A stretch of 64,000 bases of DNA from Vitreimonas flagellata (GCF_004634425.1 NZ_SBJL01000001.1:531001-595000), one strand, 5' to 3'. Positions 6,968 through 17,240 are shown, numbered from the stretch's first letter. Notes: a model not told the origin generated them from the sequence alone. A program made the numbers and translations.

Positions 6968-9058
6968 TCAACCAGAACGCGCCAATTCGGCGGCGTCGGC
7001 GTAGCCAAAGATGTTGAGCACCAGACGCACGGCTTGGCCGCGCGGCGTTTTCAGGTCCGGATCGCGCTCAATGGCGAGCCGCGCTTCCTTGTCGGCCGCG
7101 CCGAGCATGTCCGCATGCGCCTCGGGCGAGACCAGCCGGAACGGCGGCAGCCCTGATTGCTGCGTGCCCAGCACGTCGCCGGCGCCGCGCATTTTGAAAT
7201 CCGTCTCGGCGATCGCGAAGCCATCATCGTTCTGCCGAATCGTATCCAGTCGCTCTTTCGCCGCCGGCCCAATCGGCGGCTTCCAAAGCAAAATGCACGA
7301 TCCACGCTTGTCGCCGCGGCCAACGCGGCCGCGCAATTGGTGCAATTGCGCCAAGCCGAAGCGCTCGGCGTGCTCGATCACCATGATCGTCGCTTCCGGC
7401 ACGTTGACGCCGACTTCGATCACCGTCGTCGCCACCATTACGGTGGATTCGCCCGAGCGAAACCGCTCCATCGCCTGCTCGCGCGCAGCAGGGGAGATGC
7501 GCCCGTGCACGATCTCCACGCCCTTGCCGAACAGCGCCTTCAATTCCTCGTAACGATCCTCGACCGCCGCCAGATCGACCGCCTCGCTCTCCTCGATCAG
7601 CGGGCACACCCAATACGCACGCTCACCGCGCGCCGTCGCTTCGCGGATTGCATCCATGATCTCGTGCGCACGTGTGGACGGCATCGCCACCGTGCGGATC
7701 GGCTGGCGCCCCGGCGGCTTCTCGTCCAAGATTGAAATGTCCATGTCGCCATGAATGGAAAGCGCCAGCGTGCGCGGAATCGGTGTGGCGCTCATCACCA
7801 GCACGTGCGGCGCAAAACCCTTGGCCACCATACGCATGCGATCGGACACGCCAAAGCGATGCTGTTCGTCGATCACGATCAGCCCCAAATCCTTGAAACT
7901 CACATCGTCCTGAAACAGCGCATGCGTGCCGACGACGACCGCGATCTCGCCGGACGCCATTTTCTCCATGATCGCGCGCCGATCCTTCGGCTTGTCGCGC
8001 CCCGTCAGCACCGCCATCGAGATGCCGGCCGCTTCCAGCAAGGGCTGCAACGTCACGCCATGCTGACGCGCCAACAAATCCGTAGGCGCCATCATCGTAC
8101 TTTGCAGCCCAGCTTCAGCCGCACGCGCCATCGCCAACGCCGCCACCAAAGTCTTGCCCGAACCCACATCGCCCTGCAGTAAGCGCAGCATCGGCGCAGG
8201 CTCGGCCATATCGGCGTAAATCTCCTTCACCGAACGCGTTTGCGCGCCCGTCGGCGCGAAGGGGAGGCTGGCGAGGATCTTGTCCGCCAGAGCGCCATCG
8301 CCCGTCACCGCGCGCCCAGGCTCTTTGCGACGATGCTGGCGCCTCAGCCGCAACGCACATTGCCGCGCGAACAATTCGTCATAAGCCAAGCGCATACGGA
8401 ACGCGCTTTCCGGCGCCACATCTTCCGGCGACGTCGGCCGATGCATGTGCTCCAGCGCCGTGCGAAAATCCGGCCAGTCGTGCGCCTTCACCGTGGAAGG
8501 CTCCAACCATTCCGGCGCTTCCGGCACGGTATCGAGCGCGCCCAGGATAGTTCGCGACAACGTCCGTCCCGCGAGCCCTTGTGTGAGCGGATAAACCGGC
8601 TCCACCGGCGGCGGCGCTTCGCCGCGATCTGGATCGACCACATGATCTGGATGCAGCATCTGCCGCATACCGTCGTAAAATGTCACCGTGCCGCTGACCA
8701 AACGCTTCTGGCCGACGGGCCACATGCGCTCGAACATCTCCTTGTTGCCGCGAAAATACGCGACCGAGAGAAAGCCCGTCTCATCACGCAGCCGAATGCG
8801 ATGCGGCAGATTCTTGTAAGCCGGCGCATAGCCGTCGACCTCGGCTTCGATCGTCGCGATGTCGCCGTCCTGCGTCTCCGCGATCGGCACACGCAGGCGC
8901 CGGTCGATCGCGCTGTTTGGCGGCAGGAACACGAGGTCGCGCACCAGCCCGCCACCCGCAACTTTAGCGATTAGGCCAAGCGCGTCCTTGCGCGCACCCT
9001 TGGGCAAACGCGCCGGCGCCAAAAGCGCTACCAGGGCTGGGGGTGAAACGTCGCTCAT
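6968..9058 (-). CDS. recG: ATP-dependent DNA helicase RecG
   Basis: A 696-residue superfamily 2 helicase that remodels stalled replication forks and Holliday junctions. The N-terminal wedge/OB domain covers about 1-230. Walker A GDVGSGKT is at 296-303, the DEQH box at 397-400, then motif III MSATPIPRTL, and the C-terminal helicase half contains QLHQLRGRVGRG followed by the ADFKMRGAGD-type TRG region. The start at 9058 (MSDVSPPAL) is preferred to an in-frame start 12 codons upstream because it gives normal family length. It is transcribed divergently from sdhE-mfd, another repair gene pair. Confidence 0.97.
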   Translation of the reverse strand: MSDVSPPALVALLAPARLPKGARKDALGLIAKVAGGGLVRDLVFLPPNSAIDRRLRVPIAETQDGDIATIEAEVDGYAPAYKNLPHRIRLRDETGFLSVAYFRGNKEMFERMWPVGQKRLVSGTVTFYDGMRQMLHPDHVVDPDRGEAPPPVEPVYPLTQGLAGRTLSRTILGALDTVPEAPEWLEPSTVKAHDWPDFRTALEHMHRPTSPEDVAPESAFRMRLAYDELFARQCALRLRRQHRRKEPGRAVTGDGALADKILASLPFAPTGAQTRSVKEIYADMAEPAPMLRLLQGDVGSGKTLVAALAMARAAEAGLQSTMMAPTDLLARQHGVTLQPLLEAAGISMAVLTGRDKPKDRRAIMEKMASGEIAVVVGTHALFQDDVSFKDLGLIVIDEQHRFGVSDRMRMVAKGFAPHVLVMSATPIPRTLALSIHGDMDISILDEKPPGRQPIRTVAMPSTRAHEIMDAIREATARGERAYWVCPLIEESEAVDLAAVEDRYEELKALFGKGVEIVHGRISPAAREQAMERFRSGESTVMVATTVIEVGVNVPEATIMVIEHAERFGLAQLHQLRGRVGRGDKRGSCILLWKPPIGPAAKERLDTIRQNDDGFAIAETDFKMRGAGDVLGTQQSGLPPFRLVSPEAHADMLGAADKEARLAIERDPDLKTPRGQAVRLVLNIFGYADAAELARSG

Positions 9059-9155
9059 ACGCCTTAGCTCGACGGCGCTGACATGGCCGCCCATATGGGT
9101 TATAGCGCGGCCCCCTCCGGTTTAGCCGCCTTCTTTTCTCCGCCCCAGACGCCCT

Positions 9156-9425
9156 ATGGATGACCGCCGCAAGAAGCTGAAATTCCGCGCCTGGCGTCGA
9201 GGCTTCCGCGAGATTGACTTGATTCTAGGCAATTTTGCCGACCGTCATCTGGCGACTTTGACCGAGACGCAAGTGGACGAGTTCGAGCGCCTGCTCGATG
9301 CGCCCGATCAGGACGTCTATGCCTGGATCACAGATCAGGCCCGGGCGCCCAGCGAATACGACACCCAAACCCTCGCGCTGGTTTGCGCGTTCCGATCCGA
9401 GATCATTCCGCGCCACGATGCCTGA
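9156..9425 (+). CDS. sdhE: Succinate dehydrogenase assembly factor SdhE
   Basis: An 89-residue all-helical protein that promotes covalent FAD attachment to SdhA of succinate dehydrogenase (mitochondrial homologue SDHAF2/Sdh5). Seen: the conserved RGFRE (RGxxE) motif at about 15-19, then DLILGNFADRHLATL and the DxxxYAWIT-like helix. Length fits the family (85-95). Its end overlaps the mfd start by 8 bases (ATGCCTGA), an arrangement found in many alphaproteobacteria. Confidence 0.93.
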   Translation: MDDRRKKLKFRAWRRGFREIDLILGNFADRHLATLTETQVDEFERLLDAPDQDVYAWITDQARAPSEYDTQTLALVCAFRSEIIPRHDA

Positions 9426-12400
9426 GACCGCCCTAAACCCACGCCTTGTTGAGACGCTCGCCAAGGCCAAGGAGGCGTTGGTGGTCTCCGGCGCGCCCGA
9501 GGGCATCGATGCGGCCGCCCTCGGCGAAGCTGCGCGCCTGCGTGGCGGCGTGACGCTCTTTGTCGCCCGCGATGAAACCCGCGCCTCGTCGTTCGAAGCC
9601 GCCGTGCGCTTCTTCACGCCCGACCTTGCCACGTTGCGTCTGCCAGCCTGGGACACGCTGCCTTACGATCGCATTTCGCCTGCCGCTTCCGTCGCCGCAC
9701 AACGCTGCGCCGCGCTGGCCGCACTCGCGCGCCGCAAGCAGAGCGAACCGCCGCTGCTCGTCATCGCCACGGCTTCCGCGATTGCGCAGCGTGTGCCGCC
9801 GCGCGCGCGCCTCAACGCAGCGACGTTCGCCGCCGCGGCCGGCTCTGAAACCTCAATGGCAGACCTCGAGAATTATCTCGTCGTCAACGGCTACTCACGT
9901 TCCTCCACGGTCCGCGCGCCCGGCGAGTTCGCCGTTCGGGGCGGCCTGATGGACGTGTTTCCGCCGGGCGCGGCCGAACCGCTGCGCTTCGATTTCTTTG
10001 GCGACGAACTGGAAGCCATCCGCAGCTTCGATCCCGAAACGCAAATCTCGAAGACGAAGCTTAAAGCGGCGCTGCTCACGCCCGTCAGCGAAGTGCTGCT
10101 CGATGATCAATCCGTGCTGCATTTCCGCAAGCGCTTCGGCCAGAGCTTCGGCGCTGTCAGCGACCCGCTCTATGACAGCATCAGCGCCCGCATCCGCCGC
10201 CAAGGCGTCGAGCAATGGCTGCCCTTCTTCTACGACATCCTCGAAACCGTGTTTGATTATGTCGGTTTCGACGCGCTGGTGGCGTTTGACGCTCTTGCCG
10301 AGGAAGCGCTCAAAGAGCGCGTCGAGACCGCACGCGATCATTTCGAATCCCGTAAAGGCGCGCCGGTATCGCGCGGCGGCACGGCCTTCCGCGCGCCCAA
10401 TCCGGAATTGCTCTATCTGTTCGACGACGCGCTCAGCGTCGCCCTGGGCGCCCGCGCTGTGCGCCGCTTCACCCATTTCGACACGGACGCGAAGAACAAG
10501 CTCGACCTCGGCGGCCGACCCGGTCGTGATTTCGCTGCTGAGCGCCAAACCGCCGACACCAACATTTTCGAGGCCGCGGCCAAACACGTTGGCGCGCTGA
10601 CGAAAGCGCATAAGCGCGTGGTGGTGGCCGCATGGTCGGAGGGCTCAGCTGAGCGTCTGGGTGGTGTGCTGACCGATCACGGCGTCGATACTGTGATCCG
10701 TTCGGAATCCTGGCCGCATGCGTCGTCGCTGCCGCGCGGCGCCCATGCGCTGGCCGTGCTGCCCCTCGAACACGGCTTCGAGACCGACACACTCGCGTTC
10801 CTCTCCGAGCAAGACATCCTCGGCGATCGTCTCGCGCGCCCACGCAAGCGCCGCAAAGCCTCGTCAGTCATCGCGGAAGCCGCGGCCATGAGCCAAGGCG
10901 ATCTCATCGTCCACCAAGATCACGGCGTTGGCCGCTACGAGGGCCTCAAAACGCTCGATGTCGCCGGCGCCCCGCACGATTGCTTGGATCTGACCTACGC
11001 GGGAGGGGACAAGCTCTACCTGCCGGTCGAAAACATCGAACTCGTCAGCCGTTACGGCGCAGAGGATGCTGAGGCGCAGCTCGACAAGCTGGGCGGCGTC
11101 GCCTGGCAGAGCCGCAAAGCGCGCGCCAAACAGCGCCTGCGCGATATGGCGGAAGAATTGCTGCGCATCGCGGCCATGCGCGCCACGCGCACAGCCGAAC
11201 CGCTCGCGCCGCCAGAAGGGCTGTGGGACGAATTCTGCGCACGCTTTCCGTACGAAGAAACCGACGATCAGCTCAGCGCCATCGATGATGTCGTCGGCGA
11301 TCTCGCCGCCGGCAAACCTATGGATCGCCTCATCTGCGGCGATGTCGGCTTCGGCAAAACCGAAGTTGCGCTGCGCGCTGCGTTCCTGGTGGCGATGACC
11401 GGCAAGCAAGTCGCCGTCATGGCGCCAACCACGTTGCTCTGTCGCCAGCATTTCCGCACCTTCAGCGAGCGCTTCCGGGGCCTTCCCGTTCGCGTGCGCC
11501 AACTCTCGCGTCTTGTGTCGACCAAGGAAGCCAGCGAAACCAAGGCGGGCCTCGAAGCCGGCACGATCGAAATCGTCGTCGGCACGCACGCGCTGCTGTC
11601 AAAGACCATTAAATTCGCCGATCTCGGTTTGATGATCATCGACGAAGAGCAGCATTTCGGCGTGAAGCACAAAGAGCGCATGAAGGATCTCCGCGCCGAA
11701 GTGCACGCGCTCACGCTGTCGGCCACGCCAATCCCGCGCACGCTGCAACTCGCGCTCGCCGGCGTGCGCGAAATGAGCCTCATCACCACGCCGCCGATCG
11801 ATCGCTTGGCGGTGCGCACTTACGTCACGGCGTTCGACAACGTCACCGTCCGCGAAGCTCTGCTGCGCGAGAAATACCGGGGCGGCCAAAGCTTCTTCGT
11901 CGCGCCGCGCATCTCCGATCTCGATGAAGTCTCGGATTTTCTCCGCCGCAACGTGCCGGAAGTGACGTTCGCCGTCGCCCACGGCCAGATGCCGCCGAAC
12001 GCGCTCGACGAGATCATGACGCAATTCTATGACGGCGCCTTCGACGTGCTGCTCTCCACCTCAATCGTGGAATCCGGCCTCGATATCCCGCGCGCCAACA
12101 CGCTCATCGTCTATCGCGCTGATATGTTTGGCCTAGCGCAGCTATATCAATTGCGTGGTCGCGTCGGCCGCTCGAAATTGCGTGGCTACGCCTATCTCAC
12201 CACCGCCGCTGAACAAGCGCTCACCGTCAGCGCCGAAAAGCGCCTCAAAATTCTTTCCTCGCTCGACAATCTGGGCGCCGGTTTCACGCTCGCCAGCCAC
12301 GATCTCGACATGCGCGGCGGCGGCAATTTGCTCGGCGAAGAGCAATCCGGCCACATCCGCGAAGTCGGCGTCGAGCTCTATCAGAGCATGCTCGAAGAGG

Positions 12401-12912
12401 CCGTTCAGGCGCTGCGCGAGGGCAGGGACGAGGAGGAATTCTCCGAAAAGTCGTGGTCGCCGCAAATTAATGTCGGCGCCTCGGTGCTGATCCCGGAAGA
12501 TTACGTCGCCGATCTCACCGTGCGCTTGGCGCTCTATCGCCGCTTGGCCGACCTCGAAACCGATCAGGAGCGCGAAGCCTTCGCCGCTGAATTGATCGAT
12601 CGCTTCGGCCCGCTGCCCGCGGAAGCCGAACAGCTCATCGCCGTGGCTGCACTCAAATCGCTCTGCCGTCGTTGCCAAATCTCGAAGCTCGACGCCGGCC
12701 CCAAGGGCGCGGTGCTCACGTTCCGCGAGATCGGCTTCCCCGATCCGCTCGCGCTCGTGCGCTACGTCCAAGAACGCCCGGACGATTTCAGAATGCGGCC
12801 TGACGGCAAACTCGTCGTCACCGGCGGCTGGCCCGAAGCCACCGCGCGCCTCAAAGCGCTCCGCGGCGTGCTGGACGCACTCTCACGCATGGCCACGAAG
12901 AAAGCGGCTTAG
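9418..12912 (+). CDS. mfd: Transcription-repair coupling factor Mfd
   Basis: A 1164-residue DNA translocase that removes RNA polymerase stalled at lesions and recruits UvrA. The N-terminal UvrB-like region spans about 1-350 and includes the LPAWDTLPYDRISP block; the RNAP-interacting and linker domains follow. Translocase Walker A GDVGFGKT is at 641-648, DEEQ box at 742-745, and LSATPIPRTLQLAL follows. The C-terminal TRCF domain includes GGGNLLGEEQSGHI. The start at 9418 (MPETALNP) is chosen because it overlaps the sdhE stop and gives the normal length; a 40-codon upstream extension lies inside sdhE. Its stop overlaps the convergent PopA-like gene by 4 bases. Confidence 0.97.
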   Translation: MPETALNPRLVETLAKAKEALVVSGAPEGIDAAALGEAARLRGGVTLFVARDETRASSFEAAVRFFTPDLATLRLPAWDTLPYDRISPAASVAAQRCAALAALARRKQSEPPLLVIATASAIAQRVPPRARLNAATFAAAAGSETSMADLENYLVVNGYSRSSTVRAPGEFAVRGGLMDVFPPGAAEPLRFDFFGDELEAIRSFDPETQISKTKLKAALLTPVSEVLLDDQSVLHFRKRFGQSFGAVSDPLYDSISARIRRQGVEQWLPFFYDILETVFDYVGFDALVAFDALAEEALKERVETARDHFESRKGAPVSRGGTAFRAPNPELLYLFDDALSVALGARAVRRFTHFDTDAKNKLDLGGRPGRDFAAERQTADTNIFEAAAKHVGALTKAHKRVVVAAWSEGSAERLGGVLTDHGVDTVIRSESWPHASSLPRGAHALAVLPLEHGFETDTLAFLSEQDILGDRLARPRKRRKASSVIAEAAAMSQGDLIVHQDHGVGRYEGLKTLDVAGAPHDCLDLTYAGGDKLYLPVENIELVSRYGAEDAEAQLDKLGGVAWQSRKARAKQRLRDMAEELLRIAAMRATRTAEPLAPPEGLWDEFCARFPYEETDDQLSAIDDVVGDLAAGKPMDRLICGDVGFGKTEVALRAAFLVAMTGKQVAVMAPTTLLCRQHFRTFSERFRGLPVRVRQLSRLVSTKEASETKAGLEAGTIEIVVGTHALLSKTIKFADLGLMIIDEEQHFGVKHKERMKDLRAEVHALTLSATPIPRTLQLALAGVREMSLITTPPIDRLAVRTYVTAFDNVTVREALLREKYRGGQSFFVAPRISDLDEVSDFLRRNVPEVTFAVAHGQMPPNALDEIMTQFYDGAFDVLLSTSIVESGLDIPRANTLIVYRADMFGLAQLYQLRGRVGRSKLRGYAYLTTAAEQALTVSAEKRLKILSSLDNLGAGFTLASHDLDMRGGGNLLGEEQSGHIREVGVELYQSMLEEAVQALREGRDEEEFSEKSWSPQINVGASVLIPEDYVADLTVRLALYRRLADLETDQEREAFAAELIDRFGPLPAEAEQLIAVAALKSLCRRCQISKLDAGPKGAVLTFREIGFPDPLALVRYVQERPDDFRMRPDGKLVVTGGWPEATARLKALRGVLDALSRMATKKAA

Positions 12913-14225
12913 GCCGTTTCAGCCGGCACGAAGTCCATATCGAGCGCTCGCATGGCGCGCGCGAGCAAGCTCGCGCCGCTTTCGCCGGGCTGCAGCTCCG
13001 CCGCGCTCTGCTCGAACACCAACGGCCCCGTGCCGTTGTCGCCAGCCGCAAACGCCGTACATTCCGCGACTGAGGCAATTCTTTCACCTGTGCGCTTAGC
13101 GCCCTTCATATCCGTCGCGCTCAGCCCCACCGCGATCACATCGCGCCCAATCGTGGCGCCCGCATCGGTTTCACGCATTAAACGCGCCGCCAAACTCGCA
13201 ATCTCGTTGAAGCCGCGTTTCCATGCGTCATCCGACGGATCATTGCTGCCCGGCGCCGGAAGCACGCGCATCACTGAAAGCGCAAACGGTCGGCCGCTGT
13301 GTTGATGGTCGGACGCTAAGCGCTTCAAATGCGCCTCGAACGCCGCGCGTTTGAACAAGCCCGTCCGCGCTTCGCCCATCACATCGCGCAGACCGCGCAC
13401 ATCATGCTCCGCCGCGCGTCGACGACGCTCACGCCGCACAGCTTCAAACAGCCAACCCAAGCTCGGGCCATATTGCGCATTGGTGTCGACAACCGCACTC
13501 GCGCCGCGATCGATCACCGCTTTGCGCGTCGCGCCATCCTGCGGGGCCGTCACCACCATTGTCGGCATATGATAGAGACTTGCGTTCCGCCGCAGCGCCG
13601 CGCAGAGCGAAATCGCGGTCGCTGGATCTTGCGCGCCATTCAGCACCACCGCGTCAAACGGCTCGTCGTGCAAATGGTCAAAGCCTGCATACGAAGAGAA
13701 CGCCGCCGCGACCAAGCCGCCATGCTCTGAAAGCGCACGCTCCAGCGCCAAGAACACCGCACTCGGCGCGCCGATATAGAGCGCCTTCAAACGACGCAGC
13801 TCCGCCGGCGTGGGCATCGCCGCATTCATCTCAACCGCCGTCGCCATGCGGCGGGCGCGTTCCTCTTCGGCAAGCGCTACGCGCACGCACGCTTCGATCT
13901 GCGCATTGATCAGCTTGGCCGGCGCATCGATCGCGATCGCGCCCGCGAACGGGGCTGGCGCCTCCAAGCCAGCCGGCAAAGGCCGATCGCTTTTCAGCGC
14001 TAACAACGATGCCAGCGGCTTACGCTCCGCGCGTTGCGCCGCCTCAGCGAGTTCCACTGCGCGCGCAACATCGCCATCGAGCGCCGCAAATACCGCGATG
14101 TCCTCACCATCGGGCGCAGCACGATACGCGCCCGGCATTGCTGCGGCTTCAATCTCCGCAGCGGCAAGCAACGCTTGCGCCTCACGCGCCACGCGCGCGT
14201 CATGGGCTCGCACAACAATCCGCAA
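12909..14225 (-). CDS. PopA-like receiver/degenerate GGDEF protein, probable c-di-GMP effector
   Basis: A 438-residue protein. Residues about 1-130 and 147-265 look like two receiver folds without a clear phospho-acceptor pocket. Residues about 285-435 form a GGDEF-like domain, recognised by ARTGLFKRAAFEAHL (286-300; TGLxNRRxF region of cyclases). The active-site GGDEF is replaced by GRDVI at 360-364, so cyclase activity is not expected. An RxxD I-site (RETD, 351-354) is kept at exactly the normal five-residue spacing, so c-di-GMP binding is plausible. The same REC-REC-GGDEF layout with dead A-site and intact I-site defines PopA, which directs CtrA to ClpXP at the Caulobacter pole; orthology is inference. 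Start is TTG, with GGAG 9 bases upstream. Confidence 0.75.
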   Translation of the reverse strand: MRIVVRAHDARVAREAQALLAAAEIEAAAMPGAYRAAPDGEDIAVFAALDGDVARAVELAEAAQRAERKPLASLLALKSDRPLPAGLEAPAPFAGAIAIDAPAKLINAQIEACVRVALAEEERARRMATAVEMNAAMPTPAELRRLKALYIGAPSAVFLALERALSEHGGLVAAAFSSYAGFDHLHDEPFDAVVLNGAQDPATAISLCAALRRNASLYHMPTMVVTAPQDGATRKAVIDRGASAVVDTNAQYGPSLGWLFEAVRRERRRRAAEHDVRGLRDVMGEARTGLFKRAAFEAHLKRLASDHQHSGRPFALSVMRVLPAPGSNDPSDDAWKRGFNEIASLAARLMRETDAGATIGRDVIAVGLSATDMKGAKRTGERIASVAECTAFAAGDNGTGPLVFEQSAAELQPGESGASLLARAMRALDMDFVPAETA

Positions 14226-14323
14226 GACTTGACGCTCCGGCGCCGGAGACGGCGGGCAAAGGATGGGAGATACTTAGCCCAATATAGCTCTGGTCGAAAT
14301 CCAGAGGGTAAACGGAGACAATC

Positions 14324-15430
14324 ATGGGAAAGGGTCCGCTTTCGGGCGTGAAAGTCGTTGAATTTCAGGGCATCGGCCCTGGACCCTTCGCTTGCATGCT
14401 GCTGTCCGACATGGGCGCTGACGTCGTCCGCATCGACCGTAAGGGCGGAGCCGGGGGCTCTAAGTTCGACGTGCTCGCCCGCGGCCGCCGTTCGGTGGCG
14501 CTTGACCTGAAGAACCCGGCCGACATGATTGTGGCGCTGGAACTCATCTCCAAGGCGGATGCGCTGGTGGAAGGCTTCCGCCCCGGCGTGATGGAACGCC
14601 TGGGCCTCGGCCCCGATGAAGCGCTGAAGCGCAATCCCAAGCTCGTCTATGGCCGCATGACCGGATGGGGCCAGGATGGCCCGCTCGCGCAAGCCGCCGG
14701 CCACGATGCGAACTACATCTCCATCACCGGCGCGCTTGGCGCGATGGGGCGCACAGGCGCCAATCCGTCCGTACCACTCAATCTCGTCGGCGATTTCGGT
14801 GGCGGCGCGCTTTATCTCGCGATGGGCATTTGCGCCGCACTGGTTGAAGCGAAGACCTCCGGCAAAGGCCAAGTTATCGACGCCGCGATCACCGATTGCA
14901 CGGCGTCACTGATGGCGATGATGTACGGCTTTCGCGCCGCTGGCATGTGGACCGACAACCGCGATTCCAACCTGCTCGACGGTGGCGCGCCGTTCTACGA
15001 CGTCTATGAAACCAGCGACGGCAAATACGTGACGATCGGTTCGCTCGAGCCGCAATTCTATGCACTGTTGCTCGAAAAGACCGGCCTCAAAGACGATCCA
15101 GCTTTCTCAGCGCAAATGGATCGGAACCAATGGCCCGCGATGGAAGCGAAGCTCACCGCGCTCATCAAAACCAAAACGCGCGACGAATGGGCGTCCATCA
15201 TGGAAGGCACAGACGTGTGCTTCGGCCCGGTGCTCAACATGGCTGAAGCGCCAAACCATCCACACAATGTCGCGCGCAAAGCCTTCCTCGAAATCGACGG
15301 CGTGGTCCAACCTGCCCCCGCCCCCCGCTTTTCGCGCACGCCTGGGGAAGTGCAGGGGCCCCCAGCGAAGCTCGGCGCACACACCGATGAAGTGCTCGCC
15401 GCCTGGAACATCGAGGCGCGCCCAAGCTGA
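14324..15430 (+). CDS. CaiB/BaiF family CoA transferase, alpha-methylacyl-CoA racemase-like
   Basis: A 368-residue class III CoA-transferase-fold protein. The catalytic set of alpha-methylacyl-CoA racemase is present: H127 in AAGHDANY, D157 in VGDFGGG and E242 in GSLEPQF, each one position from H126/D156/E241 of the mycobacterial racemase. The enzyme would invert the 2-methyl centre of branched acyl-CoAs so they can enter beta-oxidation. It starts [21 protein letters not shown], with GGAGAC 6 bases upstream. Expressed alone, it is followed by a hairpin and then a CoA-transferase operon, suggesting a small acyl-CoA locus. Confidence 0.9.
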   Translation: MGKGPLSGVKVVEFQGIGPGPFACMLLSDMGADVVRIDRKGGAGGSKFDVLARGRRSVALDLKNPADMIVALELISKADALVEGFRPGVMERLGLGPDEALKRNPKLVYGRMTGWGQDGPLAQAAGHDANYISITGALGAMGRTGANPSVPLNLVGDFGGGALYLAMGICAALVEAKTSGKGQVIDAAITDCTASLMAMMYGFRAAGMWTDNRDSNLLDGGAPFYDVYETSDGKYVTIGSLEPQFYALLLEKTGLKDDPAFSAQMDRNQWPAMEAKLTALIKTKTRDEWASIMEGTDVCFGPVLNMAEAPNHPHNVARKAFLEIDGVVQPAPAPRFSRTPGEVQGPPAKLGAHTDEVLAAWNIEARPS

Positions 15431-15550
15431 TTTTTGGATTCAGCGGCGGTTCAACCGGACTGGTGTTTCATCATCCTCGGTTCTGGACGATTTTTCGTCC
15501 CTCGCTCGTACCAGGACCAAGTTCTCATCCCCTCCCGGGGGTGAAACAAA

Positions 15551-15585
15551 GCGCCGGCGGCCGGCTCAGCCGCCGGCGCAATTTG
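15551..15585 (+). terminator. Perfect 10-bp GC hairpin, probable terminator
   Basis: GCGCCGGCGG (15551-15560) pairs perfectly with CCGCCGGCGC (15570-15579) around a 9-base loop, followed by AATTTG. It lies about 120 bases after the racemase-like gene. The T-tract is short, so efficiency is uncertain. Confidence 0.65.
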
Positions 15586-15677
15586 TCTGTGGCAATCTGA
15601 AACTTGCATTTCCGCTCGGGAATGTTGCGCCGCAGCGAAAGCCTCCCTAACAGAGGCGCTCAAGATAAGGGCGCCGC

Positions 15678-16385
15678 ATGGTCAACAAGGTCTACAAGGA
15701 CGCAAAATCCGCGCTGGAAGGCTTCGCCTTCGACGGCATGACGGTCATGAGCGGGGGCTTCGGCCTCTGCGGTATTCCCGAAAACCTGATCATCGCGCTG
15801 CGCGATACGGGCGTGAACGGCATCACCGTGATCTCGAACAATTGCGGCGTCGATTCTTGGGGTTTGGGCCTGCTGCTCGAAACCAAGCAGATCAAAAAAA
15901 TGATCTCGTCCTACGTGGGTGAGAACAAGGAATTCGCCCGCCAATATCTCTCTGGCGAACTCGAACTCGAATTCAATCCCCAAGGCACGCTGGCCGAACG
16001 CTGCCGCGCTGGAGGCGCAGGCATCGCGGGCTTCTACACCAAGACGGGCGTCGGCACGCTGGTGGCTGACGGCAAGGAGACGAAGGTCTTCAACGGCGAG
16101 ACCTATGTGCTGGAAACGGGCCTCGTCGCCGATCTCTCGATCGTCAAAGCCTGGAAGGGCGACAAGGAAGGCAATCTGATCTTCCGCAAGACCGCGCGGA
16201 ACTTCAATCCGATGATGGCCACCGCCGGCAAGAAGTGTGTCGCCGAAGTGGAAATCCTTGTTGAAGCAGGTGAACTCGATCCCGACGCGATCCACACGCC
16301 CGGCATCTATGTCGACCGCATCGTGCAAGCCACCTTCGAAAAGCGCATCGAACAACGCACCGTCCGCAAGCGGGAGAACGCATAA
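15678..16385 (+). CDS. 3-oxoacid CoA-transferase subunit A
   Basis: A 235-residue alpha subunit of succinyl-CoA:3-ketoacid (acetoacetate) CoA transferase. It swaps CoA between succinyl-CoA and acetoacetate for ketone-body or PHB-derived carbon use. It starts [15 protein letters not shown] and carries the glycine-rich [15 protein letters not shown] block (about 24-38) and [14 protein letters not shown] (about 54-67) typical of the SCOT A half. Length is normal (about 230-240). Its stop overlaps the subunit B start (TAATG), so the two are translated as a coupled pair. It could accept other 3-oxoacids. Confidence 0.93.
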   Translation: MVNKVYKDAKSALEGFAFDGMTVMSGGFGLCGIPENLIIALRDTGVNGITVISNNCGVDSWGLGLLLETKQIKKMISSYVGENKEFARQYLSGELELEFNPQGTLAERCRAGGAGIAGFYTKTGVGTLVADGKETKVFNGETYVLETGLVADLSIVKAWKGDKEGNLIFRKTARNFNPMMATAGKKCVAEVEILVEAGELDPDAIHTPGIYVDRIVQATFEKRIEQRTVRKRENA

Positions 16386-17032
16386 TGGCCTGGTCCCGCG
16401 ATCAACTCGCCCAGCGCGCCGCCAAAGAATTGCGCGACGGCTTCTATGTGAACCTCGGCATCGGCATTCCAACGCTGGTGGCGAACTACATTCCTGACGG
16501 CGTGGAAGTGACGCTGCAATCGGAGAACGGCATGCTCGGCATGGGCCCGTTCCCGTACGATGAGGACGTCGACGCCGATCTCATCAACGCCGGCAAGCAA
16601 ACCATCACCGAACTGAAGAAGACCTCGTATTTCTCATCGGCGGATTCGTTCGCGATGATCCGCGGCGGTCACATCGATCTTTCGATCCTTGGCGCGATGG
16701 AAGTCAGCCAAAATGGCGACCTGGCGAACTGGATGGTGCCGGGCAAGATGGTCAAAGGCATGGGCGGCGCGATGGACCTCGTCGCTGGCGTTAAGCGCGT
16801 CGTGGTCGTCATGGAGCACACCTCGAAAGAGGGCGCCTCCAAGCTCCTGAAGGCCTGCACGCTGCCGCTGACTGGCGTGCGCGTGGTCGATCTCGTCATC
16901 TCAGACCTGGGTGTGTTCGAGATCGATAAGCATGGCGACAAGCCGATGCGCCTCATCCAGCTCGCCGACGGCGTCAGCCTGGACGAAATCACCGCCAAGA
17001 CCGAAGCCGCCTTCGAGAACGGCCTGGGTTGA
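16385..17032 (+). CDS. 3-oxoacid CoA-transferase subunit B
   Basis: A 215-residue beta subunit partner of the preceding gene. The catalytic glutamate that forms the CoA thioester intermediate is E47 in [12 protein letters not shown], the S-E-N-G signature of family I CoA transferases. N-terminal [13 protein letters not shown] (about 23-35) is the conserved beta-subunit opening. The gene overlaps the A subunit by one base and is followed by a GC-rich hairpin and tRNA-Ser. Confidence 0.94.
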   Translation: MAWSRDQLAQRAAKELRDGFYVNLGIGIPTLVANYIPDGVEVTLQSENGMLGMGPFPYDEDVDADLINAGKQTITELKKTSYFSSADSFAMIRGGHIDLSILGAMEVSQNGDLANWMVPGKMVKGMGGAMDLVAGVKRVVVVMEHTSKEGASKLLKACTLPLTGVRVVDLVISDLGVFEIDKHGDKPMRLIQLADGVSLDEITAKTEAAFENGLG

Positions 17033-17060
17033 GCCCCAGATCAGCGTGGCGGATTGCAGA

Positions 17061-17093
17061 AAGGCGCGGGCGCTGGTACGCCCCGCGCCTTCT
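17061..17093 (+). terminator. Hairpin terminator after the CoA-transferase operon
   Basis: AAGGCGCGGG (17061-17070) pairs perfectly with CCCGCGCCTT (17082-17091). It lies directly between the subunit B gene and tRNA-Ser, so it can insulate the tRNA from the operon. Confidence 0.7.
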
Positions 17094-17183
17094 GGAAGGA
17101 TGGCCGAGTGGTTTAAGGCAGCGGTCTTGAAAACCGCCGTGGGTGCAAGCCCACCGTGGGTTCGAATCCCACTCCTTCCGCCA
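17094..17183 (+). tRNA. tRNA-Ser (anticodon TGA)
   Basis: A class II tRNA: acceptor GGAAGGA/TCCTTCC, anticodon stem GCGGT/ACCGC with loop CTTGAAA (anticodon TGA), a long variable arm (TGGGTGCAAGCCCA), T-arm GTGGG-TTCGAAT-CCCAC, discriminator G, and an encoded CCA at 17181-17183. Confidence 0.98.
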
Positions 17184-17240
17184 GCGTCACGTTGCGCGCC
17201 ATCGCATTTATCTATCAGCTAGCGGCCAACGGAGACCCGA

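Noticed and set aside
9298-9417. 40-codon N-terminal extension of Mfd
   Set aside because: It lies within sdhE in another frame; the ATG at 9418 fits the family start.
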